Source: Coccinella septempunctata
Taxonomy: Eukaryota > Arthropoda > Insecta > Coleoptera > Coccinellidae
Direction: 5' to 3'
DNA: 64,000 nucleotides
Assembly: GCF_907165205.1 (NCBI RefSeq)
Contig: NC_058189.1
Span: forward strand, 13,762,001 to 13,826,000
Every line of letters starts with the position of its first letter. Position 1 is the first letter of the stretch. The translations under genes and the position numbers were made by a program. Below, in pieces: positions 32,775 through 43,700 of the stretch. The notes under the pieces were generated by a model that was not told where the DNA came from, did no database searches, and worked only from the letters and a program-made list of their open reading frames with translations.

Positions 32775-34223
32775 ATGAATCCAGCTGGAGATTTTGAAAT
32801 TATAAATGTTTTGAATCCAAAATCAAAGTCGGACTTATTTTTAGTTAAAAGACTTGATACTGAAGATTTTTTTGTATGGAGAACTGTTAGTTTCAAATCT
32901 ATATCTAAAGACAGAAAAGAACTCTTATGCAAAAAAATTCGAAAGAGAATACAGCAAAATCATGTCCTATTGGTCAAATTTTATCCAGCTATTGAAGAGG
33001 ACAAGTTAAAACTAGTTTATGTGCCAATGGAATATTTTCCTCATGGTAGTCTGTCGGATTTTTTAAAAGTATTAGCAAAATCAGAAACTTCTCACATACC
33101 TGAAGAGATGATTGTAAAAATTTTATTTCAGTTATTAATTTTAGTGAAATCTATTGAGCTCAATGATTATATAAGGTTGAAAAATATATATTTCGATGAA
33201 GACTTCAATCTCAAATATTTGAACTTCTCTCAATATACTACACAAAGTAAATTTGATGTAAAAATGTGTGATATTGGCATTATTATTATGCAACTATGTA
33301 CTTTAACTGAAGATAAATTGTGCAATAAGTTCATTGTGAACAAAGAATATTATAGTGAGGAGTTTATCGACTTGATAGAAATAATGCTGAAAGATAATAA
33401 ACCTGCAGCTTCTAACATTGATAAAATCATTGCACATCCTGTCATTCTTTTAAATACTTTCAAGATGGCTTGTGGAGTTAAACTTAATGATTGCTTTGCT
33501 TTATTAGATTATAGACTGAAGTTAGAGCAATTACGTAAAAAAGAAATTGCATTAAAGTTGAGAGAAAATGAAATTGATAGGAAAGAGTATAGTTTGAGTA
33601 GAAAAGAGAAAAAATTAACTATGTATGAAAAAGCTTTGAAAGAAAAATCCACTCAATCTCAGCTTTACTTAAAACGATGCAAAGAAAATAAGAGTACTCA
33701 TCTCAATAAATATGAGAATCTTGATACCTCACTTACTGTTGAATATGATGAGATAGAAGATACAGATATTATTCAGACAAGTGAAAAATTAGATGTTGCT
33801 AAACTCAAACATCAACCTATTGCAAAAACATTATCTGAACGTAAAATTAAATTCAAGGGGCATAGTCCTTTGAAAAAAATTAGTTATAATAAAACTAAAT
33901 TACATAAAAAACCAAAAGATAAGGAAAAACCATCTATGTTTTCAACTGATAAGACCCATACCTTAAATACTGAAATAAATTTATTTAAAGATATCTATAA
34001 CACAGACAAAATAAAAAATGAGAATTGTGAGGATAATAGGAAATCTGCAGTATATGTAGCTGATCTTGCTACAGTGCAAAATGAACGGATACTAGATATG
34101 GAATGCAGACCAATTGCTTGGACAGAACAAAATAAAAAGCAAGCATTTGAATTGCTCCGGATTATGAATTCAACTTCAGATAAGCAGTTCTGGAGCGGTG
34201 AAGTTCGGCATACATTTTTATGA
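32775..34223 (+). CDS. NEK2-like pseudokinase with coiled coil
   Basis: 482 aa, single coding exon. The ATG at 32775 is chosen because it directly follows an acceptor (TTTTTACAG) and a donor GGTAAATC lies at 32711, giving a 63-bp 5' UTR intron. Residues 1-250 follow a NIMA-related (NEK2) kinase fold: FFVWRTVSF corresponds to the β3 strand, VYVPMEYFPHGSLSDFLK to the hinge, and MCDIGIIIMQLCTL to helix F. But the glycine loop is gone (NVLNPKSKSDLFL), the β3 Lys is Arg36, HRDLKPxN reads NDYIRLKN, and DFG reads LNF. ATP transfer is therefore very unlikely. A charged coiled coil (KLEQLRKKEIALKLREN…) follows, as after the NEK2 kinase domain, then a basic low-complexity region and the C-terminus AWTEQNKKQAFELLRIMN. 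The coding frame is intact, so it is probably a functional scaffold; the partner is unknown. Confidence 0.75.
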   Translation: MNPAGDFEIINVLNPKSKSDLFLVKRLDTEDFFVWRTVSFKSISKDRKELLCKKIRKRIQQNHVLLVKFYPAIEEDKLKLVYVPMEYFPHGSLSDFLKVLAKSETSHIPEEMIVKILFQLLILVKSIELNDYIRLKNIYFDEDFNLKYLNFSQYTTQSKFDVKMCDIGIIIMQLCTLTEDKLCNKFIVNKEYYSEEFIDLIEIMLKDNKPAASNIDKIIAHPVILLNTFKMACGVKLNDCFALLDYRLKLEQLRKKEIALKLRENEIDRKEYSLSRKEKKLTMYEKALKEKSTQSQLYLKRCKENKSTHLNKYENLDTSLTVEYDEIEDTDIIQTSEKLDVAKLKHQPIAKTLSERKIKFKGHSPLKKISYNKTKLHKKPKDKEKPSMFSTDKTHTLNTEINLFKDIYNTDKIKNENCEDNRKSAVYVADLATVQNERILDMECRPIAWTEQNKKQAFELLRIMNSTSDKQFWSGEVRHTFL

Positions 34224-34378
34224 TGATTAATATTGATATTGAAGCAGATCGTAGCTGAATTTATTTAGATATTATTTGAGCAAGAGAAAATATTTAAGGT
34301 TGTTTACATTATGAATGTCAAATATTAGAAATCTACCCTACTTAATATTTATTGAAGATAGTTTGATGTCTAAAAATT

Positions 34379-34560
34379 TTAATATAATGAAAAATTATCG
34401 GTATAGAGACGAGAATTGAATTCAGAAAAAGTACCTTCCAGAGCAGAACTTGAACCTACGACTCCACGATTGCAGGTCAGGTACTCTACCAACTGAACTA
34501 CCTAGAGAAACATGAGAATTCAATTCATGTCTGTATACTGATAATTTTTCATTATATTAA
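34379..34560 (-). mobile_element. TIR element with tRNA-like core
   Basis: About 45-bp inverted repeats (TTAATATAATGAAAAATTAT at each end, about 88% alike) enclose a minus-strand tRNA-like sequence with a good A box (TAGTTCAGTTGG) and B box (GGTTCAAGTTC) 33 nt apart. The anticodon arm and T stem are too mismatched for a working tRNA. This looks like a tRNA-derived SINE core packaged between MITE ends. Confidence 0.7.
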
Positions 34561-34958
34561 TATTTAATCTCTAAAAAATTCATGATTTGATGGTCAAAGG
34601 TACCATTTAAGAATATTTATGTCAATGATATAATTGAAACCAAAATGTACAGGTGTGAAAAACATACTGCTTCTACATTGCATCTGAGTTAATGTAAAGT
34701 AATCGTCATTTTTTCCTAAATGCAGATTGGGAATTTATGTTTAACATTGGGTGCATTTAATTGCTATGATGACCTCCCAGATGCAATGCAGGTGGAGTAT
34801 TAGAATTTTTTTGTTACTTTTAATACAATGGTTGATGTTTTTCATTGCTCATTTGATACTTTCAAATAAGTGCAATCTAATTCTGACCTCAGAATTAGAT
34901 CATCTAAAGCAATATTTATGTGATATACTGTCATTCCTGTACTTATTATTTGTGAGTT

Positions 34959-35186
34959 ATGTCCAAAAAGTATACAGTGTGTTTGGTGAGTGACTATACA
35001 AATGTATATGACAATTATTGTAATTTAACCTGGGAACCTATACCTCACCAATGTTTAGACAAGATAGCACAAGACAGAGATTACAAGGTTATGTTTGCAC
35101 AAAGAAATGTGTATCCTCTAACTACGGCTTCAGTTGAGTTTTACTTGTCACATAAGTTTGTTCAGTCACTCATTGAAGGTTTATAA
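34959..35186 (+). CDS. Hypothetical 75-aa frame
   Basis: MSKKYTVCLVSDYTNVYDNY… through FYLSHKFVQSLIEGL-stop, beginning with ATG. The composition is protein-like rather than repeat-like, but I recognise no domain and a possible donor (TTGGTGAGTG) occurs within codon 10, so it could be an exon or a relic. It lies between the NEK2-like gene and PSMD8. Confidence 0.2.
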   Translation: MSKKYTVCLVSDYTNVYDNYCNLTWEPIPHQCLDKIAQDRDYKVMFAQRNVYPLTTASVEFYLSHKFVQSLIEGL

Positions 35187-35257
35187 GATCTATTTATTTT
35201 TTCCTAAATATAATATCTTGAGAAAAAAATTAATTTTTGTACTTTATTCCTAAAAGA

Positions 35258-35530
35258 GTCAAGTACACGGGGCGAGTTTAAAAGCTACAATCTAGCTTTT
35301 TCACAAGCAGCTTGTAAACTAATCCAGTGTACTCGAGGCACTTGCTCCATTGGCTGTTTGTTAAAACGCTCTGGAAAAAGTTTAAGTGCGGCGACTTTAC
35401 ATGGCACTCACCAGCTTTTGAGCGAGTGGCCTGTAAACTAGCCATGTGTACTCACAGTAGCTTGCACACAAGTTGTTAATAGCATTAAGGGACAAGTACA
35501 TAGGGCGAGTTTATGCATTCAAACCGTTTT
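35258..35530. repeat. Cluster of imperfect inverted and direct repeats
   Basis: AAGTACACGGGGCGAGTTTA (35262) is matched directly by AAGTACATAGGGCGAGTTTA near 35500. It is matched inversely by GTAAACTAATCCAGTGTACT and GTAAACTAGCCATGTGTACT in between. Two short hairpin elements side by side would explain the pattern. Confidence 0.45.
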
Positions 35531-35680
35531 GCACCATTAGACTTTCCTGCAACTGGGCCTAAGACTGTAGGTAATCAAATGGGATAAAATAAATAAATGA
35601 CATCTTGATACAAAAAATGAACTAAAGACAAACTTTTTAATCCAAATTAAACTTATTACAGATATATAAATTGGGAAGTC

Positions 35681-37085
35681 TTAAACAATCATCTCCAATT
35701 CCTTAGCATATTCAATAGCTTGTTCTGCTAACTCAATCGATGGAATAGGCTCGGTAGTTTTCTCTATCTCAGGAACAAAATAAAAGAAATTATCTTTTCC
35801 AAGTTTCCAACCTTTCTGTAACGAGAATAGCCTATTAGTATTTTGACCAGATGAAGCATAAATCAATATTTTATTTTCAGTTTTTGATTGTTTTTAGGAT
35901 TATGGCAGAATGTTTCTTATTATATTGATAGAGTTTCATAAAATCAAATTACCAGTTTTTTTAACTCAATAAGCTTTTGCTTTAAAATATTGATTTTCTC
36001 AGTGAGATTGTGATACCTCAAGTAAATGCCTTTTTCAACTACTGACAGAAAGATTTCATTATATTATGATGGAATTTTCATTATTGAATAAATTTTTTCC
36101 ATATTTCATAATACACTTACCTTAGTTGCAAATGATTTCGCTGCTTCTTCGTTAGGAAGATATAGCATTCGTGCTGTCATTTTAAGAGAAATTTTCTCAT
36201 AAGCTTTCTCAACACAATTGGCTATTTCATTTCTGATTGTATCTAACAGAATATCCATGAAGAAATTGTAACTTTTTGCTGGTACATTTCCTTTAGCTAA
36301 GAAAATCTGTAACCAGATACATATAGATATGAGATTCTCAAACCACATTCAATTTATGGAATATTCTATGAAATGAAAATGGTTTCACAGGTTGACTGTG
36401 ACGCACTAGAATTGCATTACTAGGCAGATGTGCCTAACCAGTGCTCAAGAACTGGTAGCCCACTTCATCTTGCGTGTTACCGGTCTTCAGAACCCGTGGA
36501 ACATGGTAAAGCATTCAGCTTGAAAATAATGAAATTTGCTCACATACCTTATTATAACTACCTTCCATAAGATATTGCTCAATTGATAATGGATGTCTGA
36601 TATAAACATTATTTTGTAAATGATCAGCAGGAAGGAGTTCAAGTTCTGTGTGAAATTCCGCAACTCGGTTTTGTGATAATAAAAATAGCAGGTTTAATCC
36701 CAGCAACTGATACTTGAACGCAGATTCTGGCAATTCAGTCTTGTAGTCAAAATAATAACACTTCAGCTGAGCCATATATCTCTCAAAAGATGGAATATCA
36801 TTACTGGCAATACTCCATTGAACACCTATTTCCAAAATATCTCGGCCTAGCAATAATTCTTGTTTCGAAGCAATGGCGTTTGATGTAGGTAGAAACATGA
36901 CTCCCGTAAGTTCAACCTACAAAAGTTTACAGTTGAACGCTCAAAAAATATTCATATTACAAGGAGCATTGTAAATTTACCTTCAACTTTGAAAGTAGTT
37001 GATCACATTTACTTAAATTTGGCGAAGGAGATGACCATTCTGCATTGAGTTTCTTGTACAAGGAAGTAACTTCTGAGTTTGTCAT
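35681..37085 (-). CDS. Rpn12: 26S proteasome regulatory subunit PSMD8/Rpn12
   Basis: Four exons join in frame: 37085-36981, 36916-36548, 36306-36121 and 35815-35681, giving 264 aa; all introns are GT-AG and 64 to 305 bp. The product matches PSMD8 over its length: LLxxRDILEIGVQWSIASND, SFERYMAQLKCYYFDYKTEL, LLGLNLLFLLSQNRVAEFHT, IRHPLSIEQYLMEGSYNK, FLAKGNVPAKSY…FFMDILLDTIR and the C-terminal IEYAKELEMIV, which is almost invariant in the family. Rpn12 is a PCI-domain subunit of the 19S lid that completes lid assembly and helps couple lid to base. The start MTNSEVTSLYKKL fits the usual short N-terminus. The gene is complete and intact. Intron 2 (36307-36547) holds an unassigned repeat-like stretch. 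Confidence 0.96.
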
Positions 37086-37468
37086 TGTTCTTTGCTTTAG
37101 ATGAGAATAAACCTATGTTGTGAGAAGAAATTGTATACAAATGTGGGGATCTACCTTCAAGATGATACGTTAAAAATTTGTTGACAAAGTTTTTGACAGT
37201 TGGGATGACATTTTGCACTGGAGCACAGTAGAGACAGGAGCACAGAACCACATGTTACCATGGAGAGCACAAATAACAGTAGAAAAATCATGAGAAAAAT
37301 GATGGAAATGAGTAAACTACTCTCCAATAGCAAAGATCTCCTCTTTGCCAATAGACATATTATAGGAAAAGAAACTCCATGCAGTAATCGGGAAAAACAT
37401 ATGCAAGTTCATAACTTGATCCAAAGCACTGAACTCAATGAAAAGGTTTTCCTACGGTAACGCCCTTT

Positions 37469-37511
37469 TCTCGGCTGTGAACTCTAGAAGACCTTTTCTT
37501 TTAGAGTTCAC
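37469..37511. repeat. Interrupted palindrome GTGAACTCTAGAAG…CTTTTAGAGTTCAC
   Basis: One of four places in the window with the TGAACTCTAAAAG word in mirrored or single form (also 25221, 37859 and 51386). Confidence 0.6.
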
Positions 37512-37858
37512 TGTTTTTCGGGTATCTCGAGCGGCAGCTATTCTTCGAAGGAAAAATAGCAAACCCACCCTGGTGGCTCCAAGTCGAAGAGAAGGTTCGG
37601 AGTTATCTGGGGTGTTAGCGATATCCAGTGAAAGTAAAAATCGAATTGCACAAGTTTATTCGTTGACTCGTAGTAAGAAATACAACCGGCACAATTATTA
37701 TAGTTTTGGTCGATTGGAAAAACGTAAAACAATAGAATAAGAGTCTACTTTACAGAACTAAGGAGGTCTTCCTCGGAATCAAGTACAAATATACAAATAA
37801 AATGGTGGATTCGCGAGGTGGAACGGACGGAAAGAAAGAAAAAGGGCATCCGATCTCA

Positions 37859-37895
37859 ACAGTGAACTCTAAAAGAAGTTCTTTTAGAGTTCACT
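37859..37895. repeat. Near-perfect 36-bp palindrome
   Basis: AGTGAACTCTAAAAGAA and TTCTTTTAGAGTTCACT meet around a single central G. The arms match the half sites at 25221 and 37469. Confidence 0.85.
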
Positions 37896-37987
37896 GGATC
37901 TCAAACGTATTACGGAGGACACGGAGGTTACGGAATCGTTCGCCAGCCAGAACCAAGATACCCTGAACAGGTAAGGTAATTAGGGAT

Positions 37988-38450
37988 CCAGAAACTTGAT
38001 CCCAACGCAGAGAAAGGAAACAGAATTGCAGGTACACAACGGGCTACCACATTGGTTTCGGTTTCTGATTTGTTTTCACTCCAGCCAGAAACTTAATCCC
38101 TACACGGAGAAAGGAAACAGGATTACAACAGGATTACAGGTACACAACGGGCTACCACGCTGGTTTCGGCCTCTGGCGTGTTTTCACTCCATCCAGAAAC
38201 TTAATCCCAACGCAGAGAAAGGAAACATGATTGCAGGTACACAACGGGCTACCGCATAGGTTTCGGTTTCTGATGTGTTTTCACTCCAGCCAGAAACTTA
38301 ATCCCATCGCGGAGAAAGGAAACAGGATTACAGGTACACAACGGGCTACCACGCTGGTTTCGGTCCAGAGATATGACATGTTTTCTCTCCACTCAGACTT
38401 AATCCCAACGCAGAGAAAGGAAATAGGGTAAATGGTACACAAGGGGTTGA
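37988..38450. repeat. Tandem repeat, about 97-107-bp unit, about 4.5 copies
   Basis: CCAGAAACTTAATCCC, GAGAAAGGAAACA and TACACAACGGGCTACC recur in order from 37988 to about 38450. Copy lengths vary through small insertions. It lies beside the LTR-like sequence and may be the untranslated leader of the same element. Confidence 0.85.
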
Positions 38451-38469
38451 AACTGAGGTTCCCAAGTAA

Positions 38470-39111
38470 AATACAGAAGGCTATCTTACCTCTGGACTCG
38501 GTAACGGGATGATGAGCGGTTGGACTCAGTCTTCTGACGGCTAGTCGTAGGTTCGACTCGAACTTGTCGTCACTCGGCACAATTCCTTCGTACGCAAAGC
38601 TTAGAGCGTTCAATCGATCGAGTAAAGAAAGTAAAAGAAAAAAAAACAGAACTTTATTTCAACGGCAGATATCAAATTTTTCAGCACTAAGAAACGAAGT
38701 ATCCGAATCAGGCGACTGATGCGAATTAAGACGAATTATACGAACTGTGCGAATTAATTGACCTGCGGGGGGACATCTGATTTTATACCGGCCGAGAGGT
38801 GCGGAAACTGAATGTGCCTCAGATGTCGAAAATCGGATATATTCGCGTCGATGAAGATCTGTTTATCGGTTCCGGCAGAAAAAACTAGGTTTTCTCTCAA
38901 TTCAGGAGGTTTTTCACGGTCCGACATCGTTTTTCAGAACTGAAAACGGAATAAAAATGGTGCGGAATGTTTACAGTTCCAAACGAGGTCGGAATCCTGA
39001 ATTGGAAATCGAAATCCTCCTCAAGAATTTAAAATTAAATAAAAATCATTCATTCAAATTCTTCTAAAACGGGGTGCGTTTTTTCGTACAAAAAAATGAA
39101 TCCTCGTTACA
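38470..39111 (-). mobile_element. LTR-like sequence, minus strand
   Basis: Read on the minus strand from 39111 it starts TGTAACGAGGATTC. It has a TATA box (GGTATAAAATC, at 38789-38778), a downstream AATAAAG (38658-38652) and then a leader-like stretch. That is the U3-R-U5 order of a gypsy-type LTR. The 3' end of the LTR and a second LTR copy were not found, so the limits are approximate. Confidence 0.4.
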
Positions 39112-40709
39112 CTACAAGCGTTGAGCATTTCAAGTCGGTAATCGGGGTAATTACCCACCCTACCTATCTTCTTTTTTTTATGTTTTATTTTTGTGAAAAA
39201 AAATTTTTCATTTGAATTTCGGTTGGAAATTTCTCTCGATCTCCCTACCTGGTTGCATTGTTAAATCGTGACCAGGAGCAAAGATTATGGTGAAATTTGT
39301 GATCTAAGAGACACTAAGGGTCGTGTGCACCGGCTTATTTAAGGCGAGATTAACTTTAATACTCGATTATTTCTCCGATTTCCATAGCAGTTACCATAGT
39401 AATCTCCGAATTAACGTTAATCCTGTCTTAAATAAGTCGGTGCAATCCGGTTTTAGTGGCTTAACTAGAAAAATCATCATCAATTATTTCATCAAATTAA
39501 GCAGAGTATGTTTTTCAAGATAGCGAAGGCTAAATGAAATAATGAGTGGAAAGAATAAAATTTATTATACATAAAGCTTTCATTGAAGAGGAACAGAAAT
39601 TGACCACTTTTCTCTCAAAATATTTTTATATTTTTTACTCAAAATTGAAATAAAGCGTAAATGCGTAAATATAAAATATTATTTCCAAAGATTATATCTC
39701 TTTATTAAAATATATTAAATTAAAACTTTCATAAATATATAAAAAATCAATGCCCTATAATGAATTTTATAAAAAACGTTTTTAATGTGTCATGACTTTC
39801 TTGAAACAAACAAATGAGCAATGAACATATCACATATACAAGTTTATTGTTTCATAATGAAGTATAAGAATACAATCTTTGGATCAACAGAGCAAGCAAT
39901 GAAATAAAAATATATATTCTTGGAAACTTAGGATAAATTAGTTTTGGAGATATCTGTCATAAATTTCAATAATAATAACATTCAAAAGTAATTTTCAACA
40001 ATTGTCTATGTCAAAGAATTATATCTCTAGTTTGTAGTCATAAACATTCTTATCATTTGACTTATTTATAGTACGAAATTTACAAAGCCCTTTTCTAAAA
40101 TAGTAATTAGATTTTAAATCAAAAACTTCGCAGTTAGAATTCACAGCAGCAACTTTGTGCATATTGCTCTCACAGATAATTGTCAATAATTTTATAATAA
40201 TACAAAGAAAGAATAATTGCAAAAATTTTCAAGAAACTTATATGGAAGTATGCCAATGGTTTGAATAGGAAAGTTTTCAAAATTTAGGGATAATGCCAAA
40301 AAACATAAATAAAAATTGATTTCAAACATGAGAACTGAGAGATTAATGCAAGTAGACATCACAGAATGTTATGGTGCACCTAGTTCGTACAGTGAAGAGA
40401 AATTAATTTCTGAAATTTGTTCAAACTAATCCAAATGAAAATCCGTTCGTCTGATAGTGCAGTTTTATTATATCTGATGTGTGTTATAGTTTCTTTAATG
40501 TCTTTATGGCACAATGAAGTTTTATTAATCTGAGGTCTGTTATCATTTTTCTCAGTTTAGTCTGTATAAAAATGAAAATTAGCAAAGATACAAGACATAG
40601 TGGTAACATTTCTAAAATCCTTGCAATTATTTGCTTAAAAAGCTTCTCAGCATCAATCTTTAATTAGGATTATCACTGGACAAAAACATTCTATAAAATA
40701 CATACAAAT
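39112..40709. other. Intergenic region downstream of the RhoGAP gene
   Basis: AT-rich, with one hairpin element (39326-39444). The 3' UTR of the RhoGAP gene must occupy the right part. No other gene is recognised. Confidence 0.4.
39326..39444. mobile_element. Hairpin MITE
   Basis: TGCACCGGCTTATTTAAG at the left and CTTAAATAAGTCGGTGCA at the right, with GAGATTAACTTTAAT/ATTAACGTTAATCCTG words also mirrored. Confidence 0.65.
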
Positions 40710-43700
40710 TTACAAATCAGTACTATCACCATCTGCTTTCTTCACTTGAATTGGAGGGGGTGGCGGAGGCTGAGTAGGCTTACTCAAACCACGAGAGGAG
40801 GAAGGTGTTAAAGAAGGAAGCAGCGATTCCCCTTTCAAATCAATTAGATTACCATCAGACCGCGTCCTATTGTGACTAGATTTTCTTTGATCACTACCAT
40901 TGGAAATTTCATTCAGTTTCTCATTTGATTTTACTGATTTCAATTTATCACTGCTCTTATTGTTTGATTTGTCCACCATTGACTTTGAAAGGCTTTTAGG
41001 AGGAAGACATGGCTTTTCTGGTAAACTAGAAGGCCTTTCTATAAACATTGAACTTCTTTGGGCAATAATAGAAAGGGATTTTTGTTTAACTTCAGCTACC
41101 TTCTGGGAATTGTTTGTTTCAGATTCTAAACTATCTTTCTCTAGTGCAGTAATGAGTTTTTCAGGAGTTTTTTCTAATGCTTTATCGGGAGTCTTCAACT
41201 GCCTCTCATTATTCAAAAATTTTTCAGATATACTAAGATTTGCAGAATTCTTCTCAGATGCTCCACTTGGAGGCTTTTCTGAGGTGAATTCTGGCAACTT
41301 CGTTCTAGGCAAAGGAGTCCTTGTCTCTTTATCAGTTGGCTGATGCCCCAAAAACTTTTCTTTTTCTTCTATTTGACTATCATGACCCAACTGAAATTTT
41401 TCACCCCTACTGTGAATATTTACATAACTTGGTTGCTGCTTATGTGCGACTGAATAAACGGAACACTGAGTTTTTTGTAAGGTAGGATCAACTGTCATTT
41501 CAAAAGAGGACCGTTTCTGTTGCAACGATGCTGGACGAGCAGGAATTTCGGGTTTAACCACTTCTGGTCTCCGAAGTTGGACTTCCTCCGAAATTGAGTC
41601 ATTCCGACTTGAGCTGCGCACTGAGGAAGTTCGACTTACATTAGTATTTCTTTCACTGGTATCTATGAAACTTCTAGGAGCTGCTACTGGTTTATCACTT
41701 GGGTTGTTCACTGTATGTGTGATGGTTGTCTTGTACCTCTTATCTTCATTTGCAACTTGTAGTATAGGAGCTTGAACACATTCAGCTTTGGAAACATGTA
41801 TATTTGCATTGGGCATTGCAACAATTTTATGTTCTACATTGTTGACTAGTAAGGATTCTCTACATTCTTGACTGTTTTTCATATTTTTCTTATCATCTTG
41901 GTGGAAACTAGCTCTTCGAGATAAATTCAATACTTCTGTGTTGGTACCAACTGAAGTTTTTGATTTAGTCTCCTTTGGTTTCCTAGACAAAGTTGCACTT
42001 CCTGAAGGGTATGAAGACGACAAGGATGCACGGTCTGTTGGGAGATCATTATCAGTTTTGGAAGTGGATCCTGGAGGGATAGGTGCTGCTTTCTTCTTCC
42101 TTGTGCTAGGTCTAGGACTATCTGTGATTAAAATACTTTCTGAGCTTGTGTTCAAGTCATTGTGATGTTCATTATCTGTTCTTATAGATTTTTCGTCTTC
42201 AATGAATAGATTCAAGGGAGTGACAAGTTGCGAAACATTCTCAGTAAACAATGAATCCACCTCTTTAATGAATAACTCCACAAGGATATTGGTGGTGGCA
42301 CAATTTCCCATGCTCAGATTTGCATCATCGTTTTGACCCCATAATAAATTTGGAGACATTACAATGGCAATATTTGAAGAACTCATTTTATTTACAGTAT
42401 TATGAGACAGTTTTGCAAGAAATTGAATGAGGTATGTCAAATTTTCCATATTCTCCTTAGGTAACTTATTGAGAATTTTTTTAACGTAATCTACCCTTTG
42501 GTTTTCTGGTTGATTCATAATGAGCATCCACTCATTATATAGACTATAAGTTAAGAGTGGTTCTGGTAATTCTCTAAGGTATAATTTTAAAACACTGGCA
42601 ATCACATGGACGTCACGATATTCAGGGATTATTTCACAAAAACATCCAGAGTCTATTGAAGCTTTGAATCTTTTCACTTTCGTCATGCTACCAGTGAGTC
42701 TGAAGAGGCCTTCTTCATACATACCAATTTCCATTAATGATGTAACGCAGATCTCTAAAGGATAAGCTATACGTTTCCCTGTTACTGACAAATGCTCTTT
42801 GAGAGGTATTCCGAACACTCTCTTCACAGAACTGTGACCTTGAAAAAATATATCATGATAATTGTCATGAAGCATATATATATTGTGAAATCTATAATGG
42901 GTGAAGATGAAATGTTAATTTAAGGTTAATTATTTGTGAATCTTGCGACTCAACTTACAATTGATTCATTTCTTTATCTCTTTTCAGAAAATCACGCAAG
43001 GAAAATTAGTGCAGTTTTCACCAGATGGAGTATTCATAAGGCTTTTGAGCACTATCTAACAGTTAAGAAAGTCCGCCAATTCTGTACCCTTTTTGTTTTG
43101 CCCAGAAACCAGAAATGGCATAACATTGTTAAGCCATGGAATAATGTGCCTAGATATTGTTGAAATTCATTTCAGCATATGCTGAACACAATATGTTAAT
43201 TATTATTAGTATAAATATGATCGTGCTATCGTTTTGGCGTTCCCAAATAACATGGTTATTTGTGCACCCAAGAAGATATAAAAAGTAGGAGCAATTCAGT
43301 TCAAAGCAGATTAGAAGGAATTGCAATAGTAAGCTTAATTAATATAATTGGGTTCGTTGGCAATTTTTTTTTCGGAAGCCTATTTGGGGAACTTTTTTGG
43401 TGGATCCCCATTTTGGTATCCAATTTGAAGTTACATGATGCTGTTTCAGATACAAAATCTTTATTAATAATGTCGCTTCTGTTTTCTCCGATTGTCTGTT
43501 TTTGCTGTTTGCTGATGATGTAAACATTTTTAGCGCCACCTCTGCCACAGAAGATGCTCTTGCTTTGCAACATGCCCTCAACTTTTTTTTCATTTGGTAT
43601 GGACTTAATACTTGAAAATTTTTAATGAAGCGTTTTCGGTTAAAAAAATTATTATAATATGATCAGAGAACCAAAAGAATTGATCCAGAAGCAAAAATAT

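Noticed and set aside
34428..34510. A functional tRNA gene on the minus strand
   Set aside because: A and B boxes are present, but the anticodon stem and T stem do not pair properly and the sequence sits inside TIRs; treated as a tRNA-derived element.
37996..38431. Repeated GLPHWFRFLICFHS-like frames as a repeat protein
   Set aside because: They follow the 100-bp tandem repeat and shift frame between units; no start or wider gene context.
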